A program made the translations under genes and the position numbers. The notes below the pieces were generated by a model. It ran no database searches, had not been told where the DNA came from, and saw only the letters and a program-made list of their open reading frames with translations. From Haemonchus contortus (Eukaryota > Nematoda > Chromadorea > Rhabditida > Trichostrongylidae): a stretch of DNA of 64,000 nt. Location of the stretch: NCBI GenBank assembly GCA_000469685.2, contig LS997567.1, forward strand, positions 25,645,015-25,709,014. Direction: 5' to 3'. Positions 12,177-23,464 of this stretch are shown here, piece after piece. The first letter of the stretch is position 1; each line of letters begins with the position of its first letter.

Positions 12177-12639
12177 TGTTCATTCAAGTGACAGAAGTTA
12201 TCCTACTGTGAATATAGAGTGCATGGGCATGCGAGTAAAACTGAAGTATTACTTTATGTGGATAAATATCAGTAAAAGCATCAAAAGGTCATAAAACGTG
12301 ATAAAATCACCATGAGAGTATTTTCTAGTCCTTAAGGGAAAAATTCAATATAATGCAAAAATCCCGTCCCCCAAAAATCCCAAACCCTAGCCTCTCGTCT
12401 ATAAAGCGTCACGCTTACCACCACACCAAGCCGCCGTTGAGAGCTGAGGAACATCCATGTAATTTAAGTTTTCTCATGTTGAGCTTCCTGAAACCACCCT
12501 CATAACTCCGTTCAGAGAAACGCTCGGCAAATTTGGAAAGCAGATCTGAACTCAGCATCCAAAACACGTCTAGCAGTGTAGGTCTCATTTCAAATGGCCA
12601 CTTCGACTTGGAATCCTTCCCTGATGAGCTCACTGATTA

Positions 12640-13600
12640 GACGAGAAAATTTCAGAAGTCGACAACTAGACAACATATAATCTCTTGCTTCGACGCGATA
12701 TTAAAGCTTGGCCTTAAGAGATCCAAAAAATTCATTTGCCAACGTATACAAACAGTAGAGAGTTGCTCTCTAACCACATACGTGAAGAGCAATTAGGGTC
12801 CCTACCAATTGTCACCACCTTTGGCCACCCTTGGCCTACAATCCTGTCAAACCACAAATATAATAAAAAATTACTCCGTCAAGACCCAATACTTCCAATA
12901 TAGGTAACGCAGCCAATTCAATGGCCCCTGTCCCTCATCACTCTTTTATTAGAGTCTTATCTGGTATGATCAATTAGTATCACTCACCACTTATATTCGA
13001 TCTGACACAACATTCCTTGCGGAGGGCGGCAAGCCAATTCTCAGAGGAAATGCTGCCACGTACCTAGGAGTATTCTATTTTTGCGCCCCTTATCAAATGC
13101 CATCTATCCTTCTCCTTTAGGTACGATCCAGTCACATCCCTTCTCACATTTTTCACTCCAGCCAAAGGCTCCCCTATTCTATGAATTTCTCAACTGATCT
13201 AGCGGGTTTGCTTCCAACTTATTGCGATGTTGAGCGACTGACACTGTAAGAAATGCATGTCCACTGTCACAAGCAAATTACGTTCTTCGCGGATTTTGCA
13301 ACAGATTGGTTTTTTTTTTGAAAATGTTCTGGAAGTTTTCATTGAAATGCTGAGCAAGAACACCACTCACCTGCATGCGCATAGCATGTTTGACTCCCTC
13401 TTCTTCATCTCTGTTTGCTGCGTTCTTTGCAGTGGCGCACACTAACGTGATGAGATGAATTATCTGATTTGAGCTCCGCCCTTGAAGATTCTTTCTATAG
13501 GTGAGTTGGATTAAGAGCTCACGCAAAAAGTTCAAGAACGTTCCGCCCATCGCGGATGAACTTCCTACAACTGCGTTTGCCCGTCTGCATTTAAATTTGA
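12640..13600. other. no recognisable gene
   Basis: This is AT-rich sequence without recognised coding. A 108-codon minus-strand frame (13278-13604) and a 62-codon plus-strand frame overlap each other and match nothing I know. Confidence 0.45.
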
Positions 13601-14140
13601 CCATTGTACCGCCCCATGCCGGTGCATGTTCCGTCCCATGCGAGCGGGGTTCCCTCGACCTCTTATGCGCTGTGTTGATTTTGCCCTAAGCCTCATCCTC
13701 CTAAACTTGACCCGATCTCTCCGCGTGCTTGTTTAGGCATTATGAAACATAGAGAAACAGAGACATAGACTGAAGCGAATTCTAAATATAGAAATATGTG
13801 ATGAATTCATTGTTAGTGAATAATGATGATGACCTCATATAACAATTTTAGCACGTACGGACGTCTACAGACAAGGCTGTGAGGGATTAATATTAGTGTC
13901 ACCTATCTTAGAGCAAGCCCTTCCCACTTTGGGTTATGAATATCCTTCTTTCAATTGCCCCTAACCATATGTACCCCTGGTCTGGAAGGTTTTTGGATAG
14001 AGTTTGAAAAGAGTTTTTGAGTAGAATTTTGATCTTAGCTCCACCCACCTCGGTGCAGGCCCCTTCTACGTCGGAGGTTTGACCATGTTCCTTCCACAGG
14101 CTCTAACTACTTGTTCTCCACATTCTAGAACTTTCTCGAA
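13600..14140. repeat. diverged units of the dispersed ~130-bp minisatellite family
   Basis: Segments at 13600-13740 (ACTTGACCCGATCTCTCC) and 14020-14140 (a 'cccacctcggtgcaggcccc' start and a CATTCTAGAACTTTCTCGAA end) match the unit pattern of the 32-34 kb and 53-55 kb arrays: a CCGCCC/GGTGC block, a TTGACCA block and a TTCTAGAA block. Intervening DNA is unrelated. Confidence 0.6.
14123..14140. promoter_or_regulatory. perfect four-pentamer heat-shock-element-like site
   Basis: TTC-ta-GAA-ct-TTC-tc-GAA: four alternating pentamers with correct 2-nt spacing and no mismatch to the nTTCnnGAAn consensus bound by HSF1. It lies at the end of a minisatellite unit. Binding is inferred from sequence only. 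Confidence 0.6.
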
Positions 14141-15367
14141 CGTTGTATATCTCACAAGGTTGGCGAGTCATGGACAGAACTCAGCCTCGGATGGGCTCAA
14201 ACCGGTATACAGGGTGCGCCATAAATAGGGTAACAACTTTCGAACGTTCGTATTTTTCTTGTTTGGAGAGTTTCTCCAATTCTGCACCTCCCCTTGTATT
14301 TATGATATATTTTAGACTATATATTTATTCTGGTGCTCTCAATTCGTTAGATTTTGAAAAACGGTGGAGCTTCGTAGACATCCACTAGCCGTTCCGTCTT
14401 TGCGCGCATTTGGTGAGTCCCTTTCGGAATCGTTCCTCGTTTCAACATTTTCTACACTGACAGTCCTTGGAATTGCGATGCGTAGACAGCTCAGCGGCAA
14501 ACCTCAAGACGGTCGTCCTGCCTCACAACAACCCTTTTTCCGAATAGAATGGCTTGGGAAGGAGTACGCTGCAAAACCTGCAGAAATGCGAGAAATATGA
14601 CTGCTGATTTGTTTGTCTGTTCTACTCCGATGAGAACAGTCTACCGCGAGTGAACACAATTGTATCCAGATAAGAATTGAAAGCCCTAATAGCTTTTTGA
14701 CGAGAAGAATTCAGAGAGAAAAAACAAATGCCGTACGCTACTTGCGCGCTGCACGCGCTTTGACAACCTTTTCTGATTAAAGTGTGTTCAGCGTGAGAGA
14801 AATGTTGAGATCTCATAGTATTCATATATTTCACAATTCGAGTGCTGTAGCCACTGAGATGAGTTAGATCGCCTCTCATAGCCATTTTCCCTCTTTGATG
14901 ATAGCCTTTGCTAGAATCTCTACCATCAGAGCGATATCTCAAATTTTGGTCGAAAAAGTACAAAATTTCATCCAAAACTTTCTAAGAAGGGTCTTTTTGA
15001 AAGGTTGCAGCTGAGGGTCAAAAATGCTTTTAAGGATACAATTGAAAGCTACGGCGCACTTGCTCACGAATGGGAAAATGGGAAGATGGGTGTTGAGGGA
15101 ATGTTCGCGATTTTGTCCCTGCTTCCAATCCTCTTACGAATTTCCCGGACCACAGCGTGATGGGTAGCTGGATGTAGTCCATACTGGAAAGAGAGCCTGC
15201 GCTCAAAACGCACCACTGTTGCAGTTCCTGATAAATCAATGAAAAAAGTGCGGGCTAGTGTTTCTCATGAAACTCTGCGTGCCATCGTCAATGAGTAGCC
15301 GAAGCGTCTTCGAGCTATAATTAGTACAGGAGACGGTTATATAAGATGACCGTGTGTTGGTTTTGTA

Positions 15368-16669
15368 CAGGGTTGGCCATAAATATAGCGACAAGGTTTT
15401 CATCTTATATCTCAGAAAGCAAAAGTGCAAACGAGTCATGAACATAACATTTATTAAGTAACCACTGGTACATTAGCAACTATAAGTTACTTCTTGATTC
15501 GGCCACCTTTGGCACGGACGACAGCGCTGAGTGGCTTGGGGAAGGCATCGATAACCGGACGCAGGAGTGCGTCGTCTATTTCGTTCTATTCTCGGATGAG
15601 CGCTGCCCTCAAGAATCCAAGTTGGGATGGGGAGTGGCGCAGGCCTTGCTCTCAAGATAGGACCACAAGTGATTGTCCCAGTGGGTTCAAATCCGGTGAC
15701 GATGCCGGCTATTCTTCTGCCGAGATGAAGTTGGGGAGTTCGCTCTTGCACCACACTTGGACGACCTTGGCCTAGTGGGAGAGCAGCGAATCTTGCTGGA
15801 ATGTCCATGGGCGGCCATTGAAGTGGGAATCCGCCCACGGGAGTAGAGATTTTCCAGAATCGTCTTCAGGTAGTGATCTTCGTCGATTTTGTCGCTGGGG
15901 TCGACGAATATCAACGACGTCTTCCCCGAAGCACATACCCCTGCCCAAACCATGATGTTAGGCAGGGTGTGCGGCCCGGTGAACGACTATTCCCTTCTTG
16001 TCGGCTTCCTCGGCATTCCTTGCGATCACTCTGACGTTCTGAGCGTTGAACTGCTGCTCGACGGTGAAGAGCTTCTCATCCGAAAAGACGATCAAATGGT
16101 GGCCCTTGTTGCGCGTCCGAAGCGAAAGCTGTCGGCACTTCTTGACTCGCGCCTGCTGATTCGAGGGGCTGAGGATAGCAGCCTCCTGCGTACGGTGAAG
16201 GTACATCTCAAAGTCTTCGCGGACGACCCTTTCTATTGATTTCCGCGAGATTCCCATGTCGCGAGCCATTGTCGAGATGCTCCGAGTCGCGTTCCTTGCT
16301 ATCAGCTTTCAGACGGCCTCGAGGACCTTCGGCGTGCGAGCAGTACGAGGCCTTCCACTTCTTCGGCGGTCGTCGGGTCCACCAAGGTCTCCATAACGTT
16401 GGAGGGTGCGATACACGACGCTGCGGTGGATGCCGAGGTGCTTAGCGATCGTAGCGGGTGGGCGGCCGGCTTTGTGCCCACGAACGATAGCGGAGCGATC
16501 AGGAGAAGGCTTCACCATTTCACTATGAATAGACCAAATTCAACCAAATTTTAACAGGAGTTAGAAAAAATGATGTGATTGGAAAATCCATCAAACTGGC
16601 GCGTTATGTGCACGAAAGAATGTACGCTAAGTGGAGCAAGTCTTGTCGCTATAACTATGGCCAACCTTG
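15368..16669 (-). mobile_element. Tc1/mariner element nested in the outer element
   Basis: The TIRs read CAGGGTTGGCCATAAATATA on the left and, on the other strand, CAAGGTTGGCCATAGTTATA on the right. TA sits on both sides (15366-15367; 16670-16671). Length is 1.30 kb and the transposase reads leftward. Confidence 0.9.
15473..16518 (-). pseudogene. Tc1/mariner transposase pseudogene
   Basis: This is the cut-and-paste DDE/D transposase of the nested element. The N-terminus has paired helix-turn-helix character: MVKPSPDRSAIVRGHKAGRP, then IAKHLGIHRSVVYRTLQRYG and a GRPRTARTPK linker. The catalytic core shows IVFSDEKLFTVEQQFNAQNV (first Asp) and IMVWAGVCASGKTSLIFVD. A frameshifted second-Asp region follows (WTFQQDSLLSH on the correct frame), then a damaged SPDLNP region near 15680. 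Starting at 16518 gives a normal N-terminus just inside the right TIR. Several frameshifts and stops make it inactive. Length if uninterrupted would be about 345 residues, typical for the family. Confidence 0.85.
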
Positions 16670-16779
16670 TAGATGTGATGCGTAGTAAATAACCCACGTG
16701 AATTCACCATGTATCAGCATGAGCTGCGCTTTTTGTAGCGCAATTCTTTTGTTACCATACTTATGGCGCACCCTGTATT

Positions 16780-18380
16780 GTTATCCGGGCACATTGCTCT
16801 TTCTCCCTCACACTACCGAAGCCCTGCTTGCACTCGTCTTCATATAGTCTTTCATGTCATAGCTTATCAACACTCACACGTAAAATGAGGTGAGCCGGAC
16901 AGCCGAAATCGCTTCCGCCCGTTCATGATACGCCGACCTTGCGAGACTTTCGAAACGCGTACTGTGGCGAAATAACAGCAATTTACAAAACATCAAGTCA
17001 AAATAATTGTCTACATTTTTGAAGGTTACCTTCTATTCGAACGCACGCTCCGTTCACCGTAGGCGGAGCTCCGCTAAGTTTACGCACGCCCAACACATCA
17101 AATCTTAACAAAATCTACGAAATTTGAGGCGAAAGTTGTTTCAAAGCATTTCCCTAGCGGCTCTGTGGTGTTCCGTTGTAGCACCTCAAAGCCGTAAACA
17201 GGAAGGTCGACGATCAGTTGCGATCTAGTCAAACAACTAATGTATCATAAAATCTGATCTTATCAAGTGTTATACTCATATGAGTGAGAATACTCATTCA
17301 TAACTTCAATAAGAAGACTTCTTACACTCGTCAAAAAATCTAGATCAATGTCAAATCTTTGGTAAGTTCGTTCCAAATACCCCAATAGTGTACTTGGCAG
17401 CCAAAAATCGCGTTATCATGCGATCATTGAAGAGGAGGAGTCTGGTTCACATTTCCACCCCTACACTCGCTGTTAAATGCACTCCTAAGTGACTTGTTGA
17501 AGGATGAGCTCAGTAGCGGTTTCCTTCACGAGGATACTGGAAAGCTGTGTGAGCTGCTGGAGAAGGCCATGGATGCTTGAGATTTGGGAAAAGCTCATCA
17601 TGTATTTCTCGGCCGCTTTTATTTCTATTGAGAACTTATGTTATACCTCTGTGTGAACCATTAATAACCCACAAATAATAATAGTAAGACAAGTTCTCAA
17701 TTCAAATGGAGAAAAGTTTATTGATGAGGTAAACTCACATTATGACTTATGGTTGATGCTTCCTTGTCTCCTACGATAGGACGGCAGTTGAGTTGTGAGA
17801 TATAACTATACAACTGAAAAGGAACGTCTGTTTCAACATCTCTTATAACGAGTAAAACGAGAGTTTCTAGTGCATTCAGCTTACAACTAAGCCTGTATTT
17901 ATCTGATACGGCATTCCAACCTTGCCCAAATTAATCAAAACCTCTTATTCTTACCATGTAGCTCATGTTTCCTGCCGATCATGTTTTTCTGCTTTCCCTT
18001 TTATTGCCCATGACCACTCTCACCCGAAGGTCCCAAATAAATCGTATAAAAGCGATAGAATGTGTCCGAACCGAATTCAGAGAGAGGTTTTTTTTCTCGC
18101 GGAGATGTACTCTAACGCTGATCTCACATATAATTCCTGTGAACGCTTATCGATATGAGGAATAACATCTTAAATTTCACTTGAAAATCGGAGACAATGC
18201 GATTCTGTGGTGTGGAACCACGATAGAACGCCGCGTTTGTTCAAGCCTGGCAGCGTTGACCCTTTGCCGACTACGTGATGTGCGGCGAATTTTTCGAAAG
18301 GCAGACAATTTAAGTGCATTCTTTGGAAACTTTTGTGCCACAGAGTAATTTGAGAGACAATCATCCAATCTCCACTTGTT
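16780..18380. other. no recognisable gene
   Basis: No protein family, RNA gene or TIR pair is apparent. Open frames are below 80 codons and overlap one another. Confidence 0.45.
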
Positions 18381-18975
18381 TGAATGTAATGCAGAATGAC
18401 GTTCTAGAATTGGGCAAAAGGGTGCTGAGAGAAAATTGGGTAAATGAAGTCATGAAGTTACGTCAAAGTGGATCTCCAAAGTGGGAGGAGTTTGCTCTGA
18501 GTTGGGCAGGGCCAAGACGAAATTTCATAACTCCTTTCAGAAATAAGCTAGACACGGGAAAAGTGCTCAAAGGCTGTAGAAGAAATGTGCTCGAATCCCT
18601 GACCCGGGCCGACTTCGCACAGGGGTAGGCGGGTCTAAGGTCAAAAATTCATAAATCCGTTTAAAAACGCTCTTAAGTGCGAAGAAAATTGTCACAGACA
18701 ACCAAAACAAGGGCGACCAAACATTTACAGTGGTAAGAGTCTGCACTGAGGTGGACTGTTCCATGATCGACCTCTAATAATTCTGCTCAAATGAAATATA
18801 TCGAGCAGATGCTCTCAAACCGGTAGTGGCGCTGAAATTTAGAGAACTAACTTAATCTGATAGATCAAACTTTCCGATGCATGGTTCCATCATAGATGAG
18901 CGGTCGTGGACCGTGGACATACAGTGCACGCGTTTGTGTGCATATGTAGCCCAACTGGTCTATAAAAAACCACAA
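18380..18975 (-). repeat. partial copy of the dispersed minisatellite element
   Basis: The region 18400-18720 contains two reverse-oriented units (GGGCCGACTTCGCACAGG, AAAATTCATAAATCCGTTTA). It is followed at 18770-18970 by the same unique end found near 54890-55040 and, inverted, near 32290-32440 (shared run GAAATATATCGAGC, then a 'gcggtcg...acat...gcacgcg' block). The same order of parts in three places indicates a true element rather than local tandem repeats. Confidence 0.6.
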
Positions 18976-19189
18976 GTTTGGTTTCACTAAGGAAAATAAT
19001 GCTATAATGCAGAGAAATTTGTGACTTATATGATATATACCTACATGGACCAGTAAGTGTCAAAAAACCCTTTCCGTGATGTTAGTATGGTGATGCCGCT
19101 GACGGCATACCACAGCTCGACCTGACAGCCTGAATCCATCTGTAAGTTGTTTCGAAGTTGGCCTGTATGGAACATTTTCTCGTGAATCC

Positions 19190-19265
19190 GTTATCGCGGA
19201 CAGCGATATCCTCTAAATGGTGAATCCCACTCACCATTCAGAGGATATCGCTATCTGCGGTAAAG
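19190..19265. repeat. short hairpin
   Basis: Arms of about 32 nt (CAGCGATATCCTCTAAATGG and TCACCATTCAGAGGATATCG) pair with two or three mismatches around a 7-nt loop. It may be a miniature foldback element. No target duplication is obvious. Confidence 0.8.
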
Positions 19266-19365
19266 ATTCTATATACATCTTTGCGATGCCTTCTCCGCTT
19301 ATCTCCGAAGCCCGGCAAGTCGATCTGATCTAAGCAGATTAATCGATAAGCTTGGCTGCCATATA

Positions 19366-20410
19366 CAAGGTGCGTCATAAATACGGTAGCAAAATATAGT
19401 AAATGTCGTGCAGAAACCGTAATCCATATTGATACATGGTGAGTTCTAGGGATGAAGGATAAAGTCTTGAGGTGTTAATCAATCCGGTCTGAAGGGTGTG
19501 TCCACGATTTGACTTCCATTCAGAATCGTAGTGGGTATTGAATGCGTATGTGGCCTATATAATGACTTCCGGTGGCCAGCCGAGGTCAGGTCAGTGCTTT
19601 TATCCTCCCAGACGAGTCTATTACCATTAACCAACCCCAGAGAGATGGAAGCCTCGGTTGGCCTAGGCGGATATCAACCCGAGATTTGAAACCGTGGCCA
19701 TGCGTGTAAGAAGTGCGCCACGTGCTACTACACCACCTCCGCCCACATGGTAAGATGCTTTCCAGCTACTCATTCACGACGGCACGCAGAGTTTCTTAAG
19801 GAACCCCATTCCAGGCATTTTCAACGATTACTTAGAAGCAGCACCAGAGGTGTATTTTTAAATGCAGGTTTCTCTCTCCAACATGAACTATACCCTTTGA
19901 CCCATTCGATTGCAGTCCCAGATATCCGTAGGCCAATTGGAAGCAGAAACAAAGTCGCGAGCATTTCCTAAGCATTGTCCTTGATATTTCTCCATTGGTG
20001 AGCGAGTGCGCCATGGCTACTGGATATTATCCTCAGAATAATCTTCCACCCTGAGCAGCACCTTCTCACAAATGGACCCAATAGAGATGTATTGATTAAC
20101 TTTTATACTTGTCTCAACAAAAATAAGCGATACCGCGCTGATGAGCTAATTTCAGCCCAAACCATAACGGTAGCAGGAAAATGGTTACTAGAAACGATCT
20201 GACCTATCACATCGGCTTCGGCGCTCGTAGTGAAAAACATACGTGTACGTGTACGTGGTACGTGTACTCTGGGACCTGAATATTTCTTCGACGCTGAACA
20301 CCCTCTTGTCACGAAGTGTTTCGAAGCGCGTGCCATGCGCAAGTGGGGCACTGTAGTTGTGCTTCCTTTCGAACTTCTTCTCGTCGTGAAGCTTGTAGGT
20401 TCTCAAAACC
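19366..20410 (-). mobile_element. mariner-like element remnant
   Basis: A terminal sequence CAAGGTGCGTCATAAATACG preceded by TA (19364-19365) resembles the 14.2-kb TIR. Minus-strand transposase pieces lie at about 20103-20406: DKRVFSVEEIFRSQSTRT (first-Asp region) and VMVWAEISSSARYRLFL. The plus-strand stretch RRPIGSRNKVASIS near 19940 belongs to a related protein in the opposite orientation, so the locus is rearranged. The other TIR was not found. Confidence 0.55.
19600..19747 (-). mobile_element. tRNA-derived SINE-like sequence
   Basis: On the minus strand, GGCGGAGGTGGTGTAGTAGC holds an A-box (TGGTGTAGTAGC). About 40 nt downstream comes GGTTTCAAATCTCG, a near-consensus B-box, followed by non-tRNA sequence. 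Spacing and order match a tRNA-derived Pol III promoter. Mismatched stems make a working tRNA unlikely. A partial A-box copy (GGCGGAGGTGGTGCAGTAAT) recurs at about 25600. Confidence 0.55.
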
Positions 20411-20479
20411 AGTCTGGATCGAATTTACTTAAAAAAAATTTTCTCATTAAAGCAGAACATACAGTACCGGAAAGTGAAG

Positions 20480-20860
20480 TATGCGTTTTCACTGTTCCAA
20501 GCCTGACTTCTTCGCTCGTTTGGCTTTTCCATGAAATGCGTCTTAAACGCTTGCAAAACATTTTGGGCTCAATATTTGGCATCTACGGATCTCTCTCACC
20601 AATAAGGACACTGAAAAGGTATCACAAAGAAAGTCTTTTTGCCTCTTACCAACCGATGAAGTGTGGAGCTCCATTTGAGCTAAAGAGGAATTCTAAACAT
20701 TTCCTCAAAATGGGCTCAAGAGCTACAAGGAGAAACGTTCTAAATAACTCGTCGGGTCAAACGCTCTTCAACATGTCACCAGCGATTTTTCTGACCGCAT
20801 GTGGTTTCATCATATTTGATGGAGGACATTCGCTCTTCAGCATAACTTGAGCACCATTTG
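20480..20860. repeat. Tc4/Tc5-like TIR fragment
   Basis: GGCTTTTCCATGAAATGCGT, then TTAAACGCTTGCAAAACATT and GGGCTCAATATTTGGCATCT, correspond to the inner part of the TIR seen at about 24860-24910 (inverted) and 21530-21600. The overlapping 206-codon plus-strand frame (20230-20850) spans this fragment and the antisense of mariner, and I do not consider it a gene. Confidence 0.45.
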
Positions 20861-20869
20861 GGAAGAGGC

Positions 20870-21300
20870 GGCAATGAAGAGCTTTTAAACCACACTTCCC
20901 GATGCTATTAAAGTACGCCCGTTAACTTTTGCGAGGGAGTCGAGTCCGTGAAAGGTGATCACAATAATCCTTTGCGGTCGCGTGATGATGACAGCGACGA
21001 TGGACTCGTAACTTAACTCCTAATTTGTGAGGGCATAGAGGTTCCAAAGTGAAACGTAGCCTTCAACTTTGGGATCTGGCCAATGAGCTCCAATCTTATG
21101 GCGCTGGATGAAGAGTCCATGGTGTCTACTATAATTCGAGTGTCAAAAGATGCCTCAACTCCTTGTACACGTAAAACACATTTTGTATCATCACTACAGA
21201 GTGCCGTTCACGGAAATTAACCACATAAGAATGAAGAACTATATTTCGAAACTAATTGAGAAATGTTATTACGTCAGGTTGTACTAAAAACCACTAATCT
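20870..21300. other. no recognisable gene
   Basis: Nothing is recognised between the TIR fragment and the full-length Tc4/Tc5-like copy. Confidence 0.4.
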
Positions 21301-21321
21301 ATCTTTTCGTTTCGCCTCTTA

Positions 21322-23013
21322 CAAGGGAAGGATAATAGGTCGCAGTGGCCATACAAGATGAGATGTGTACCGATGTATGTGTTTTCAAACGCTGATTCCA
21401 AATTATGAGCCCCTTTTTTCCCCCTGCAGCTTTTATATGCGACTCGAGCAGTTTCGAACGTGCAGTGATTTCCGAGTTCGGATGAAGGTAGACTGGCAGG
21501 CGCGACACGAAGTTCGGATCCTTGATGCACTTGCTTGTTTTGCTTTTTTATAAAAGTGTCCTAAACGCTCGCAAAACACATTTACGCATCATATAGACCA
21601 CTTACAGCCCTCCTCCATATTTACGGAGCACCAGAAATTATAATTTTCTAAATTTTTTACTTTCAAAAAAATTTTATCGCCTACATAGACCGAATAGGGA
21701 GGGGTGCACATTGAACCCTTCCGCTCCGTGCACTTAAGATGTGGTCAGGAAATTCAGCAACTCGTCAAACCATAATAGCGCTTTTGGATGAAGTGGTGGC
21801 TCCTCTAGGAAGAAAGAAATGCGCTGGTACAATTCAGCTGACATTTTCATGGATAAGTACTGTCGGAATAATAGATGAGCCTTTTATAGACAGATATCGT
21901 AATCCAACGCGAAGTGTTCGAAACAGAAAAATTCTCACAATGAGAGCAACTTATGAAGAGTAGTTCATCGCACCCGTCACTCTTACAGTTCCCGTCTAGA
22001 TGAGATAAAAAACCGAATTTTTGGGGTTTGTAACCAGGTACCCTGCTGCAAGCCATGAACGAGGAAGGAACTCTTTGAATCTAGGCGCGCTAAACATGAA
22101 GTATACTGGGGAGATAAGGCGAATTATGGAGTTGGTTGTTGACGTGGAATACAAGATCATGAGAAATTAGGGAAGAGACAATACACTTATACATGACTTT
22201 GAATGGTAAGAAGAAATATACATCGAGAGGCTGAATTTGGGAGGTTAACCCAGGTGGAGTGTTGAGCTCTTTCACCTCCTTGAAAGCAAAGCACCCTGAA
22301 TTACTTCATGGTCTTTGAACGAGCTCCATGAGTCGACGACAAGTAGGGTTGAAGGCAAATCTGTTGGTCCAACGGATGATCTACCACAATCCAGCATAAG
22401 CTCTTTGCTCATCATCTAGGTTGTACTGGCCCTGATCTGTAGTTCGAAGTGATCAACAAATGCGATACGACCATTTTTGGGCAGAGCATATTGCTGATAA
22501 TATGTTGGGAGCACTTTGATCTATTGAATGATTTGATCGAGAGTTTCTGTTGAATACTCCAGATCTTGCTCAAAAATTCGCAATTCTATTTTGAGCACAG
22601 CATTCGCAGCTTTTTCCTGATGGACTTATAGTGCACCCGTATTCGTTTCGTATATTATAATCTTTGGTGCTACGTAAATATGGAGGAGGGCTGTAGGTGG
22701 TCTACATGATGCGTAAATGTGTTTTGCAAGCGTTCAGGACACTTTTTATAAAAGGACAAAACAAGCAAGTGCATCAAGGATCCGAACTCAGTGTCGCGCC
22801 TACCAGTCCACCGTCATCCCAACTCGGCCATCGCTGCACGTTCGAAACTGCTCGAGTAGCATAGAAGCTGCACCGGAGAAAAAGGGCTCCAAACTTTGTT
22901 CCCAGAATTGATTCGCAAATCTGGAACTCAGATTTGAAATCAGCGTTTGAAAACGCATACATCGGTATACATCTCATCTTGAAAGGCCAATGCGACCTGG
23001 TATCCTTCCCTTG
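21322..23013. mobile_element. Tc4/Tc5-like DNA transposon, copy 2
   Basis: Terminal inverted repeats of about 330-350 bp (21322-21650 and 22665-23013) both begin CAAGGGAAGGAT. They are flanked by TTA (21319-21321 and 23014-23016) with C before and G after, so the target was CTTAG, a CTNAG site as in Tc4/Tc5. The outer ~100 bp is related to the 11.2-kb element. The interior holds a minus-strand transposase remnant. Confidence 0.85.
21850..22420 (-). pseudogene. pogo/Tc4-Tc5-like transposase remnant
   Basis: Minus-strand translation gives VDSWSSFKDHEVIQ near 22320 (an aspartate in the position expected for the second catalytic residue). It is followed by PPGLTSQIQPLDVYFFLPFK near 22230, the PP-T--QPLD motif of DDE_1-type (pogo-like) transposases. 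Near 22060-21930 comes a cysteine-rich tail CDELLFISCSHCENF. Frames shift at least twice and the N-terminal DNA-binding region was not found. The tail matches the 12.1-kb remnant, tying the two elements to one family. Confidence 0.65.
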
Positions 23014-23019
23014 TTAGTC

Positions 23020-23460
23020 ATACGAACCAAAGTCCGTCATCCCTCGAGGCTCGTCAGTGACTAAGTGATGACAAGGAATGGGTGAAAGTTGATCTGCTGT
23101 GCAAGAACGAGTAGAAAATGAAAAAAGAATAGGGCATATCAAACAGCTGAGCAGTAATGAAGACAAGGAGACAAATCCCAGGTGTATTCAGGGTTTTGAG
23201 TACAGGCATGGCATTTCCCAAGGCACCACCACGTTTATCCCATGAAAGGGCTCGGTGGAAGGGCATTTACATCAAAAGACAATTAGCGGATAGTCATAAT
23301 ACATAAGCACACAAAGCGATGAACTACTGTTCTTCAGTATTTCTTCAACCATGCCATTCAACTTGTACCACCACTTCGAAAGTGCGGACAGTAGTCCTAG
23401 AATGTGTGGACTGTGCCTCTCCCAAAGAGGGCTCTGATCAGATGAGTCATTCGACCGCCT
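23020..23460. other. no recognisable gene
   Basis: Only short open frames without motifs are present. Confidence 0.4.
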
Positions 23461-23464
23461 TCTA

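Larger units (their letters stand above)
11168..12624. mobile_element. Tc4/Tc5-like DNA transposon, copy 1
   Basis: The element has long terminal inverted repeats (about 11168-11525 and 12265-12624). They begin CCAGGGAAGGAT on the left and, on the other strand, TCAGGGAAGGAT on the right. TGA flanks both sides (11165-11167 and 12625-12627) with C before and G after, giving a CTGAG target. Long TIRs with a 3-bp TNA duplication at CTNAG are the hallmark of the C. elegans Tc4/Tc5 group. The interior carries the end of a transposase (next entry). The two arms differ by several substitutions, so this is not a very recent insertion. Confidence 0.8.
14210..16775. mobile_element. Tc1/mariner-type element (outer of a nested pair)
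   Basis: The left end CAGGGTGCGCCATAAATAGG and the right end, on the other strand CAGGGTGCGCCATAAGTATG, are flanked by TA on both sides (14208-14209; 16776-16777). Removing the nested element at 15368-16669 leaves about 1.26 kb, the usual size for the superfamily. The interior (14250-15360) is too decayed for a confident transposase. A minus-strand stretch VREIRKRIGSRDKIANIP near 15140 has a plus-strand counterpart near 19940, in another remnant with similar TIRs. Confidence 0.8.

Noticed and set aside
19675..19747. Genuine tRNA gene
   Set aside because: A- and B-boxes are present, but acceptor and anticodon stems do not pair convincingly.
20230..20850. 206-codon plus-strand open frame
   Set aside because: It runs antisense through a mariner transposase piece and then across a Tc4/Tc5-like TIR fragment, so it is composite and unlikely to be a gene.
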